Shown one piece after another: positions 25,431 through 36,440 of a DNA stretch of 64,000 bases. The notes beneath the pieces are model-generated. The model had not been told where the DNA came from and did not search any database. It saw only the letters and a program-made list of their open reading frames with translations. How positions within the stretch are numbered: the first letter of the stretch is position 1; each line of letters begins with the position of its first letter. This DNA comes from Salminus brasiliensis (Eukaryota > Chordata > Actinopteri > Characiformes > Bryconidae): contig NC_132881.1 of assembly GCF_030463535.1 (NCBI RefSeq), positions 2,951,526 through 3,015,525 of the forward strand, written 5' to 3'. Position numbers and translations under genes: made by a program.

Positions 25431-26624
25431 GCTCTCGCGCTCCTTTAGAAAGCTGGATGCTTTCTAAAGGTTGGACAGGTTGGACATTTCCTCCCTGCTA
25501 TCGTAAAGGCATTGAGACTTTCATCCAGCCGAACCCAGAGGCCTGAAGGACAGCTAAGGGAGAAGGTTCAGACGAGAAAGCAAACTGGGAGGTGCGCAAG
25601 AGGCAAAGCGAGAGCGAGAAAGGGGGAGGGAGGGGGAAAAAAAAAAAATGCAGCTACGTCTTGTCAAGTATGAAGCCACAGCTGCAGAAACGAGGAGAAC
25701 ATAGAAGAGCGATGGATTGCACATGTTAGCGATGCGGTCAGTGGGGAAACTTGGGGTCTTTATGAGCCTGATCATTTAAATAAATAAAAAATAATGAAAA
25801 AGAAACTTGCGTACGAGCAGCTCCTCCTCCCCTGTGCTCCCGTACGGACTTAAACATCTCCATATGTCTGAACGAGTGAGGAGCAAGAGGGCGAGAGGAC
25901 ACGCAGGGACCAGCTGCAAGGTTTCATCACCTTCGCTTAATGATCCTTTCGGGGAGAAGGGCGGAGTCGCTTGAGTGGAGGCTAAGCATTAGCAGTGAAG
26001 AGCGTAATGGGTTCAGCAGACGGCCGATGTAAAACATAAACTAACGCTCAGCAGAAATGATTTAGCATATCTGAGGATCACAGGAGGGGGGTGTGGGGGA
26101 CCACGAGAGGCCCCATGGGACAATGTAGTCACGAAACTCGACCCATGATGCAGTTCTTTTGTGAGTTTTGAAGATTTGTGATGTGGTTTTAATGGTGTTC
26201 ACTAAAAAAAGCTTAACTCTTAGGTCCGAGCCATTATTGGCTACATTCTGAGAAGCTCCTGGATCCAGGAACACACAAATTCTAACTCCTTCAGGTCCTC
26301 TGAAGGTTCCTGCAGGTCTGAGGAAGAAAACTGGAATCTATACCTGCTTTTTGTAGGTATGTGTAGGTATTAGCATAGTCCAGACAGAATCCTTTTGCCA
26401 GACCACCTAGCAGGCCGGCCTAGAAGAGGCAATTCGGCTTATTGACGTACCTTGCTAAACCTGCATGTTGGCTAAACAGAGGAGGAGCTGTGATCTTAGG
26501 TAAGCTGAGGATGGGTCTCCTTGCTTGGAATCTCATGGTAAATGGAAGTGGTGCAAAGACTTACTGTGGCATTACTGTGTGTGTGTGTGTTATAAAGTTT
26601 GTAGCGATAGCATGTCGACTCAAC
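25431..26624. other. Intergenic, no gene seen
   Basis: This segment has an A-run near 25637-25648 and a short GT run near 26578. No supported exon. Confidence 0.45.
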
Positions 26625-26885
26625 ATAGCTCCTGCAGCACTAGCAGCATGCTGGCTACCGGCCTCACCCAGCATCGCTTCTGCAGCACTAGCAGAATGCC
26701 GGCTACCGGCCTCACCCAGCATCGCTTCCGCAGCACTAGCAGAATGCCGGCTACCGGCCTCACCCAGCATCGCTTCCGCAGCACTAGCAGAATGCCGGCT
26801 ACCGGCCTCACCCAGCATCGCTACCGCAGCACTAGCAGAATGCCGGCTACCGGCCTCACCCAGCATCGCTACCGCAGTGTTGGCC
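26625..26885. repeat. 48-bp minisatellite, about 5.5 copies
   Basis: The unit contains GCAGCACTAGCAGAATGCCG, then GCTACCGGCCTCACCCAGCA, then TCGCTTCC/TACC. A multiple-of-three period without stops yields 16-residue repeats on both strands. I treat these as non-coding. Confidence 0.9.
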
Positions 26886-26939
26886 TGGAGGCCACTGCTA
26901 CATCCATTAACACTACCACTGTGTTTTTATCGCGTTAAA

Positions 26940-28287
26940 TAAAACCTGCAGAACTAGCTACCCGGGTGTCTCCCATGTCGCACTTTTTCTTTACTCTCAT
27001 TTTATATATTAAGACTTTCTATTTACATTTTTTTTGCTGTTTTTGACTGATTATTTTTTTAAAATATTTTAAAAAAGTTAAAATTGTTTTTGATTTGAGA
27101 AAATATAGAATTTAGAAAATATTCAATATTTAAGAAAATAGATTTTTTTTATTTCAACAAATCTGAAACTTGCAGAAATACAGACAATTGCAGTTATTAA
27201 AAATTATGCCGAAAATTTTGCTTACTTTAAGAAACTAATTTGGCTATTAAAAAAAATGTTGCTTGTCTCAGAAAACAAAATAAAAATTGATATTTTCTAG
27301 GATGCTTGTTTTTTGTTGTTTGTTTCCAGTCATAATGCAGATCATTTTTGCTTCCTTCCGGACATAGTAAAAAAAAATGTTGAACTTCAAGAAATACTGT
27401 TTTGACTGCTGTTTTCCAAAAGCAAACAATAACATTTTTAACATTTGTTGAGATAATTTAATATTTCAACAAATATCAGATCATTTTCAAGAAAGTTATT
27501 CAAGAAATACTACAGTAAAATGTCTAGATTTTAGTAAACAATACAGAATTTTTTGTTATTTGTTCATTTTTATTTTATAGTGTGAATATTTTTTCCCAAC
27601 GTTTCCTGAATTCTTGCTTACGCTATGCGGACCCTTCTCCATGACCTAGACTCTAAATCTCTAAATCCGGAGAAAGCGTCAACACGATTAACCATCAGAG
27701 GGCGTTACAGAGAACTTCTAAAAGCGCCACCTTGAGTCCAAATTATGGATTTATCAAAATATAAAATAAATAAATAAATAAATAAAAACACCCATCAGCT
27801 GATGATTTTGATAAACTCTCAGAAGCTCTGGAGGCTCGTTGGCGGTCACGCCGCTGTCAAATGGTGGTCACAGGGCGGTCACAGAGTTTCCTCTCCTGGC
27901 CAACGGGATCTGCGGTGGTGGTTGGAGAAGTGCAGGCTTCCCTCAGCTGTGGCTTTACCGATCCCTCGCTGAAGGGTAAGCGGCGGTCCCGGCGGATTGT
28001 GGGTATTGTAGTTGGGGTGAAATTGGAGCTGAAGAAGGAATGCACAGGCTCTGAGAGGAGAGAGGCCTCGGCCTGCTAATCTCTCCAACAGACTTGGTCC
28101 TCCACGCCGGCTCCACCAAACCACAGATATGAGATCTGACGTCCGTCAGACTGCCAGAGCGTTCCTCTACTGAGATACTGCACCCCTACAACCGAGAACC
28201 TTCCCTCGACCTAGCCCGCTCTCTCTCTCTCCGGGTTTGTCTGAGGGGTGAAATCGGATCAGATAAGCAGCTGAGGGAGAGCCAGAG

Positions 28288-28323
<36 letters not shown>

Positions 28324-28493
28324 CCAAAAGCATCTTCGCATTTCATGTTTCTCCTGATCATCCATCATTTTTTTTTTACAGCCTTGGCCTCAGACAGACC
28401 ATCCCTGAAAGAGGAACTAGTGTTCCCCGAGGAGAAATGCACAGACTCCGTCATTGTGTTCAGTGGATGTCTGGCATGGCTGTCTGTGTGTGT

Positions 28494-28531
<38 letters not shown>

Positions 28532-29169
28532 AGCTTATTCTGGAATGAGGCAGTGTGTTAGGGAATGTACTGTACGCTGTATGGCGTCCACACAGTCATT
28601 CAGGGTGGCTGGAAACGGAAAATGCTGCGTTCTAGAAAACGTTCTGTTGTAGTAACTCGCAGAACGTACCGTTCCCAGCGGAGGCAGATGGATCCAGGCG
28701 TCTGAAAACATTTACGCTTCTGAAAGGTCCCTCACAGCAGATTTTTACACCAGGTATTTACAAATCAGTTCCCCGATGCCTCATGCAGTGGTTTTAACTT
28801 TGCCATATGTCTTAGACCTAAAATCCATTTGTGGTGGAGGGATACATGCAGCGCATTGTACAAGAAAATAGTCCCCCCAAAAACAACACATTCAGATATA
28901 TACAATATTTTACCACCATCAAAAATTCATATAAAACTCAGAGGCAAATTTAGGTTTACTGGTAGGTTTGGAAAGAAAATTATATAAGGCCAATATTGGT
29001 GTTGTAGTCATGGCAACGCCTTGTAATAACCACCACTGGAAAAGTTTTTTCAGCCAACGATGGTCCACAAGGGGGCACTGCTAGTACTCGAGTAGCTACT
29101 GGTGCTTCACATTAATGACACTGTGTGTCTATCTTGATAATCATAATGGTCAAATTGACTGAATTCCCC
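26940..29169. other. Intergenic: AT-rich block and microsatellites, no gene
   Basis: AT-rich sequence with T and A runs occupies 26985-27600. An (AAAT)n run lies at about 27764-27786, (GA)n at 28292-28320 and (GT)n at about 28488-28530. No exon is supported. The paired frames near 27860-28120 on both strands have no recognisable domain. Confidence 0.45.
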
Positions 29170-29390
29170 TTGTTTATTTAGAAGGGTTGGGAGAACCTGC
29201 TGGTGTTCTAGATCAGAGGGTGCTCTCGCCCTGCCCATTTACTGCTTACCCTGCTTCCAATGCTTTAATTCACAGGCCCTTGCGGGGATGAGGGTGGTGT
29301 GTTAGAGCAGGAAACCACTACAAATGTACGGTAAGGCAGGGTTGGGACCTCCGGGGGAGCAGGGTTGGGAACCACTGCCCTAGACAGCTC
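29170..29390. mobile_element. Palindromic MITE-like element
   Basis: Both ends carry inverted versions of the words GTTGGGAGAACC and GGTTGGGAACCACTGCCCTAG. The inverse, TGAGCTGTCTAGAGCAGTGG, opens the copy at 34285. The core contains GGTGTGTTAGAGCAGG. There is no coding capacity. Confidence 0.5.
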
Positions 29391-29446
29391 ATCAAATTTG
29401 AAAGAACTTCACTAGAACCTTTACCAACATTCAACAAAAGAAAGAG

Positions 29447-29836
29447 GCCCCGACCAAGGTGCCGTCACGGTCATCAGATGGTCATTGGTTCGTATCCCGA
29501 TCACGATGCTAGCCATCGGCAGCCGGGGCCTCCAGAGAGCACAATTGGCCTTGTTCTCTCTATGGTAGGTAGATGGCGCTATCCCGCCACACCGCTCTAG
29601 TGTGGCGCTGGGCGTGAGTGGCGTCTGCTAGCCGGTGCATCAGAGCCGGGTATACGGCGCTTCCCTCCAGGCGTGTCGACTGTCTGGTGACGTCGCGTCG
29701 GCAGCAGTTCGGAAAAGAGGAGTGGTTGGCTGCGCACATGTCGGAGGGGGCATGCATTGGTCTCGCCCTCAGTAGTGCTGGGGGTGTTGTGTGAGATGGG
29801 GGGATATGTTGGGGGGTAAAAAAAAAAAAAAAAAAA
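29447..29836 (+). mobile_element. tRNA-derived SINE with target-site duplication
   Basis: GGTTCGTATCC at 29487-29497 is an exact pol III B-box. The body carries GAGAGCACAATTGGCC and the element ends in a run of 19 A (29818-29836). AAAAGAAAGAG occurs directly before the element (29436-29446) and again at the end of the tail (29833-29843), an 11-base candidate target-site duplication. Because both are A-rich, chance cannot be excluded. The A-box is degenerate. Confidence 0.65.
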
Positions 29837-30469
29837 GAAAGAGAAAGAGCCGCTGCCGTTGGATCAAGAGGTTTCCTACAACAGAGATGCAAGACCGGTC
29901 ATCTTGGTGTGTAGAACAACAGATGGACATCGGCGACTGGCGGGTTGCCATGGCAGCCGTAAGCAGGAGCGTTCGCTCAGTGGCTCGGGGCGAGAGAGAC
30001 GCGGATATTTCATTAACCTTCCCGCCGCCTGGCATTCAGTTTAATGACCGAGCTGCAACAAGGAGCTGATCAGCCAGTAAAATCCTGGAGGGGCCGTGGT
30101 CGCTCTGCGGCTCCTCACCGCTCATTTCCTGACCTACAGGAACCCTTCAGGGTGGAGGCAGAATCACGCAACCACAACAGTGCACTGTACATCCAGTGAT
30201 GCAGCATCAGTCGTTGTGAACGCAACCCTCTTAAACTATGTAGGGGGGTTGGGAGAACCTGCTGGTGTTCTAGATCAGTGGCTCCCAGCTATAGTCCTGG
30301 AGGACCCCTAGCTTTGAGGAACCTTCAAGGAACCCTTTCTTCTTCTAAAACCTTAAGAGGTTCCTCCACAGTTTCGAACTGAAGAACCTCCAGGTTCTTC
30401 AAGGTTTTTCAAAAACCTTCGAGCCACCACCTTGGACAGGGACCTTCAGCAACCACCAGGAAAGGTATG
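29837..30469. other. Intergenic; partial MITE at about 30240-30310
   Basis: GGTTGGGAGAACCTGCTGGT and AGATCAGTGGCTCCCAGC repeat words of the element at 29170-29390. No gene is supported. Confidence 0.45.
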
Positions 30470-30870
30470 GTAGCTAGTTGGCAGCATCCCACAGCAACTA
30501 CTTAGCAACAGTATAGCAATTATGCACAACAGCATAGCAACCACCTACCAATCCCACCTCATCACAATTATGGGTACTACAGTAATGGCTTAGGGACAGC
30601 TTAGCAAACACCGGTCAACCTCATAACAACCAACTAGTATACCATAACAGCCACTTGGCACAACTTAGCAATTGCCTAGCAACCACCCAGAATAGGCATT
30701 GCTAAGACAGGGATACCATAGCAGTCATTTGAAACAGCATAGCAACCATCTGGGATGCCATCGCAACCACATAGCAACAGCATAGCCGGCAGTGAGGCCA
30801 ACATAGCAACCACATAGCAACCACTGGGGGGTACCATAGCAACCATCTAGCAACCCCAAAGGTACAATTT
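30470..30870. repeat. GCAACCACCT-type array, second locus
   Basis: Words such as CATAGCAACCACCT and AGCAACAGCATAGCAACC recur every 20-25 bases. This is the same family as 11131-11800, without its larger unit. Confidence 0.75.
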
Positions 30871-31099
30871 TGAGTTTTTTATTGGTTGTTGAATCCCGCC
30901 AATACTAAGACACAGGACTCGTCTGGAAGGTTTGCAGTTTTGCAGTCAGGAAGCAAACATTTAAGGGGGAGGGGCTCATTTGCATATTGCAGCCTTCTGC
31001 AATCCAATTATCATAAGGAGACAACGACGCAGTGACTAATAAACAATGTATTATACAGCCCCAAAACACAGACAGACCGGGCTCTTGTGTGTTTACAGT

Positions 31100-31140
<41 letters not shown>

Positions 31141-31479
31141 ATTAGGGGCGATCTAGAGCCAGTGTTCCCAGGTCACTGCTCTAATGGGAAAGGCTCCGAG
31201 GTTAAACTCTGTCTCAAAGTGTTTCAAAACACACCCACACACACACACAGGTTCTAAAACTCTCTCTCAGCCTCCTAAAACACACACATTTCCCACGACT
31301 CAGGGGACCCATGTAAACACACGCTCACACTCACGCTATCTCTATATTTATCTCTTGCCTCTCTCTCTCTCTCTCTCTAAATAACAGTTCTGCAATCTCG
31401 TTCGCTCTGATATACACAGATCAACACCCACTCGGTCTCTCTCTGTCCCTCACCCTCTCTTGCTCTAAAACACACACAT
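30871..31479. other. Intergenic with (GT)n run, no gene
   Basis: (GT)n lies at about 31099-31139, with CA and CT runs at 31226-31380. Nothing else is recognised. Confidence 0.5.
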
Positions 31480-32235
31480 ACGTTGGTTTCATACAATGCC
31501 TGGAGTGCGTCAGCCGTCCACAAGCCCCTTTGATGTGTGTTTGGGGTCAACACTAAACCATGTGCAAGTTTCAACCACCGAGCTGATGGTTCGATGGGTC
31601 CAGCATAACCGCAAACCAGCCAGCGCCTCTGCCAGCAAAACAGCCCCAGAGCATGACACTACCAGCTGTAGCACCCTCATCTGCATCTGGTGGCAGCCTG
31701 TGAAGGCCATGTCCGGGTGGCGTAGCCAGTGTTCCTCTAACTCTGAACTTGTGAGCTAACTCTCTGCTTCCAGCTGGATCTCCAGGAGCATTCAGTGCTT
31801 TGCTCTCTTTCTGGATTCTTCTCCTTGATTGTGAAGGCAGTGATCACTTCTCTGGACAACTCTCTTGACACACGATCAAAAGTCACAGTCAGCAAACCCC
31901 GAGTCAGTCCAGGTATTTGATGGGTTTTAGCTTAAGCACACCTGAGGCAGCTAACGAAGCCCTTGATTTACCCCCTGATTTACAAATGTGTGCCTTTATG
32001 AGGGGTTCTGTTCAGGGTGCTGAATCTTCGGGACTGTGGTCATCATTAAACGGGTCATTTTGTGTTACTGTCCATTACTTAGGGCTTGAGGCCACCAGAT
32101 GGCGCTAAAACAAAGACTCTGAGCTGGACTGGGATTAAAATAGTTGGTACCCGATCCGTTAAACAACGCCTGGGTCAGCCCTGATCAACTGGATCAACCT
32201 TTAGCATATATCTCTGCTTGTATAACGTATACAAC
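31480..32235. mobile_element. Possible old DNA transposon remnant
   Basis: AACAGCCCCAGAGCATGACA resembles the inverse of the Tc1 transposase glycine-box region ([11 protein letters not shown]). Text near 31910-31990 and 32085-32210 looks like dispersed fish repeat sequence. No ends were identified, so both the extent and the family are guesses. Confidence 0.3.
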
Positions 32236-32236
32236 C

Positions 32237-32239
<3 letters not shown>

Positions 32240-32297
<58 letters not shown>

Positions 32298-32310
32298 CTC
32301 TCTCTCTCTT
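32240..32310. repeat. (CA)n(CT)n microsatellite
   Basis: About 55 bases of CA followed by CT. Confidence 0.95.
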
Positions 32311-32622
32311 TAAGAGCGGTGTCTCTCCCTTTTGGCCGTTGGGTAAAGGAATAGAAGCTCTTTGTAAGCCTCTACTGGCTGCTTAGAGGATGCATTCCCT
32401 GCATTCTTCGGTTGGTAAGAATGGCCTCATCGCCGCTGGTAACGCAATCACTCCACACAATGTTCTGGGTGAGAAACGCACTGATAGCTGGGAAAAGGAC
32501 ACCCATCTGGCCCGCCGTGCCCACTGGGCATAATGTTGGACAAAAGGAGAAGAAAGGCTCCATGAAGCTGGGTCATTACTGTCCTGAGACTCACAGAGAC
32601 GCAGCACTGAGAAAAGACCAAC

Positions 32623-32653
<31 letters not shown>

Positions 32654-32989
32654 CACACACACACACACACACACAGTTAATAAGGCCTCGCTGCTGCAAC
32701 TGACTAGTGTCGAGATTTAATTCACTTGTAACCTCATTCACAGGAAGGCTCATTACACACTAAGGTGTATTGCTCAGTAACTACAGGGACTGGTAGGGCT
32801 ATTCTTTGCTATTAGATGTTTGTAAACACTTGCAGACTGTTTAAGGGGTTAAATCATCCCCAGAGTGTTAACTGGGAGACCCGTGGATAAATTAACCAGC
32901 AACAAAAGCAGCTCCAGTTTCCCTCCACTGTAACAAGAATCCACAGACTGTATGAACGAGAAAGGCTACAATCACAGAGGAGCCAAACC
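32311..32989. other. Intergenic with (CA)n, no gene
   Basis: An interrupted CA run lies at about 32628-32675. The frames on both strands around it are repeat artefacts. Confidence 0.5.
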
Positions 32990-33176
32990 ACTGACTGCAA
33001 ATGTGATACATAAGATCTATGCAGTCATTGGGGGAGGAGCCATATTACTGACTGTGTATATATCATATCTATAGGCTCAACTCCCAATGGCTGTGTAGAG
33101 TTTTTATATCATATATACAGTCAGTGGTTTGGCTCTTCCTCCATTGACTGAATAGAACATACATACAGATATATAT

Positions 33177-33216
<40 letters not shown>

Positions 33217-33670
33217 GTAACTGTAAAGATTATATCTGTACATATCTATAGGCCAATGGCTGTGAAGATCTTGTATATGATATAAATGATCTATGCAGTC
33301 ATTAGGGGAGAGCCTAACCTCTGTCTGTACATATAATATGACCTATTCAGCCATTGGGTTAAGAGCAGAACACTGACGGTATATATGATATACAGTCAGT
33401 AGTTCAGCCCAACCCCCAAAGACTGCAGATCTGCTTTATGTGATCTATATGGTCACTGGGGGAGGTGCCAAACCACTGACTGTATACATGATATACAAGA
33501 GCTATACAGCTATTGGAAGTTGAGCCAAACCACTGACTGTATATATGATCTATACGGTCATATTGAACCACTAACAATGTACAATCTATGCAGTCACTGG
33601 GGGAGGAGCCAAATCACTGACCGTATATATGATGTATACGGTCACTGGGGGAGGAGCTGAACCACTGACT
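32990..33670. repeat. Inverted and tandem GGGGGAGGAGCC repeat
   Basis: Units of about 50-70 bases contain CACTGGGGGAGGAGCC, then AACCACTGACTGTATATATG, then TATACAGTCA. At 33100-33160 the same words appear in the opposite orientation (ACAGTCAGTGGTTTGGCTC), giving potential hairpins. A CA run lies at 33181-33212. Confidence 0.75.
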
Positions 33671-34284
33671 GCTCTGTAAAACCAGTAACCCACTCCATAG
33701 CATGCCGTGGTTTCAGTCCTGTTGCCTGTAGTTGCCTCAGACTGTAACCCACAGCCGACTGAGGTCTGACTTCTCAGTGGAAAAGTCGGCTGACTCAGCA
33801 AATCAAGGATCTAAAAGTCCAGTGGAAACGGCGATCCAGCGTACCTCAACCGCGGCACACTGGACGGAAAATTAGATGTTTAAAAGACGCTTGCGGGCCA
33901 AATAAATAAATAAATAAATAATCCCGCAGCCACAAGACTTTCGACTACACCCCAGAAGGTTGACACCGCTGTGCCCTCCAACACAGCATTTAACCCTGAG
34001 CTGCTCCATTACTCACTGAGCTTAATTCAGTGTCACTCGTACAGAGCGTTGGTCTCTCAGCAGACAGCGTCACCGAGCGGAACCAAGACCCTAACGCAGA
34101 TCACATCCTCCAGCACGGGGCCTCAGACGTTCGGGTCTAGCATCTGCAATGCTCATCATATATTCCCCAGGGCTTCCGGCTACTGTAACTTCCACTGTCT
34201 GGAATGCCATTAAGAAATGGCAGTTAAAGGGAAAGTCCACCAAGTTCAAGTCCAAATATCGGAATGATTCAGGTGAACAGGTGG
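33671..34284. other. Intergenic, no gene seen
   Basis: There is a short (AAAT)n run near 33899-33920 and no supported exon. Confidence 0.45.
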
Positions 34285-34440
34285 ATTTGGTGAGCTGTCT
34301 AGAGCAGTGGTTCCCAACCCTGGTCCTGGAGGAGCCCCTGTCCTGTACTTTAGAGTGGTTTCCCCCTCTAACACACCACCTTCAACTCAGGAAGAACTTG
34401 TTGTAGCTGATTTGCTGGATCAGGTGTGTTGGAAGCAAGG
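34285..34440 (+). mobile_element. MITE-like element, second copy
   Basis: It opens TGAGCTGTCTAGAGCAGTGG and continues TTCCCAACCCTGGTCCTGGA and CTCTAACACACCACCTTCAA. It is the inverse-orientation relative of 29170-29390. Confidence 0.5.
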
Positions 34441-34444
34441 TAAA

Positions 34445-34645
34445 CATAGAACGTGTAGCGCAAGGGGTCCTCCAGTAGGGCAAGGGGTCCTCCAGGGGTT
34501 CGATTCCTGGTCTGGGTGACTATGCTGCACTACATCAATAAGAGTCATTGGGCAAGACTCCTAACACTACATTGGCCCTCCTCTGTAATACGAGTAAGTG
34601 GCTCTGGATAAGAGCATCAGCTAAATGCTATAAACGTAAAGGTTT
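34445..34645 (+). mobile_element. tRNA-derived SINE with LINE-like tail
   Basis: GGTTCGATTCC at 34497-34507 is an exact B-box. The following body (GGGCAAGACTCCTAACACTA) and the tail (GGATAAGAGCATCAGCTAAA, TGCTATAAACG) match the general build of fish SINEs that share the 3' tail of L2-type LINEs. The same tail words end the LINE piece at 49142. A partial duplication of GGCAAGGGGTCCTCCAG precedes the B-box. Confidence 0.6.
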
Positions 34646-35689
34646 CGAATGACCAACAGCATCTTTGGTCATTCGGTCATAATGTTCAGGACGAATGGAA
34701 CGAAAAAGGAGCCCTGCACTTGCAGACCCATCGCCAAACCTGCCTTCCCTACACACCATCGCTTCAGTGTTTCCAGAATTGAGCTCATACAGGTGGTGCA
34801 TACAAATGACCAGACCTGACCACTAATCCACGGAGGTCCATGTAAGCTGGCATTTGCACCTCAGCTCCATAGATGTGCTTAAACCACCACCAACAGTGCT
34901 CTGCTACGAACAACATGAATCAGTCAATGAATCAAACCCCCTTTACTTAACCATACGCCGTCAAAACCCACTGAAAAGACACTGCAGCAAGAAAGCTCTT
35001 AATGGAGAGGGGAACTGCTCATTTCTACACGCCATTTCAGCAACATGAATGATGCAAAACAGGCTAAAAAGGGAGAGAAAGCCCCCCTCCTGTTTCTATG
35101 GTTACCAGACTTCCCACTTTCCCATGGTCTTCTGAAGAGTGCGAAGGCAGCCTGTCTGCAGCGCGTCTTTGCTCTTTATTTTCTGTGTTTTTTGGGGGGG
35201 GGGGGCGACAAAGACGTGCCCTTCCACAGGCTCTGCTGCGGTTGTAGCACCGGACTCCCTAAAATGACTAGGACTGGATGGGTGAGAAGCATTTTGCAGG
35301 TTAAAAATGTAGCACTCGAATCCTCACCCATAAAACCCAGCTTAAAAAGAAGTGACTTTTATAATCGTTACATTTCATACGTTTGTTACTGCAGTTCATA
35401 CATGGCAAAATATGTCTGGTAGGTGGGAAGATGTGGTGCTGAATAGCGGCGATGGTGCAAATGAAGCGAAATCCGCTGCAAATGTATTTGTTGGTACTGT
35501 CTGCAGGCATCAGACAGAGTAAATGTAAATATATAAGATAAGACAATCCTTTATTAGTTTGTTATATATCCTATATAACAAAAAACTCTCTCTCTATATA
35601 TATATTTTTTAAAAAAAGCAAGAAAAGCCAAATCTTGCATAATGCTGAACAGGAGACCTCCCATATAAATAAAACCATGACTAGGGTGT
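34646..35689. other. Intergenic, no gene seen
   Basis: There is a G-run near 35193-35204 and short AT runs near 35590. The 125-codon plus frame at 35045 has no recognisable domain. Confidence 0.45.
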
Positions 35690-36440
35690 GGGAATGCGAG
35701 ATCTTGTCTAAATAGTGGCCATGATTAAATTAGCTGTTTCTCATATTATCTTGTTCCCACGTCTTACTAAGCAGTGGCCATGATTTAATAAAAAAATTAA
35801 TAAAAACAATAATATCTAATTATCTCATTACCTCACTTTACTAAGTAGTGGCCATGATTTAATGATCTTGCTCCCATATTATCTCATTGCCACATCTTAC
35901 CAAGTAGTGACCATTGCCCAATTATCTTCTTCCCATGTTTTACTGAGTAGTGGCCACGACTTAATTATCTCATTATCACGCCTTACTAAGTAGTGGCCAT
36001 TATTTAACAATCTTGTTCCCATATCTCATTCCCACGTCTTACTAAGAAGTGGCCACGACTTAATTATCTCATTACCACATGGCCATTATTTAACAATCTT
36101 GTTCCCTTATCTCATTCCCACATCTTGCTAAGTAGTGGCCATTATTTAATGATTTTGTTCCCATATTATCTCATTGCCACATCTTACTAAGAAGTGACAT
36201 AGACCCAATTATCTCAATCCCATGTTTTACTAAGTAGTGGCCATGACTTATTTATTATCTCATTACCACGTCTTACTAAGTAGTGGCCATTATTTAACAA
36301 TCTTGTTCCCATATTATCTCATTCCCATGTCTTACTAAGTCGATGCCATGACTTAATTATCCCATACCTTAGTAAGTAGCTGTCAAGACCCAATTATCTC
36401 GTTTCCCTGTTTTACTAAGTAGTGCCCACAATTTAATTAT
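35690..36440. repeat. TTACTAAGTAGTGGCCAT tandem array
   Basis: About twelve to fourteen variants of TTACTAAGTAGTGGCCATGA are separated by TTAATTATCTCATT and TTGTTCCCATATTATCTCAT. Spacing varies (about 40-75 bases) because sub-blocks are gained or lost. Confidence 0.85.

Noticed and set aside
24885..26885. Possible CRISPR-like regular repeats
   Set aside because: Repeats are contiguous with no unique spacers, there are no cas genes, and the genome is vertebrate. These are minisatellites.
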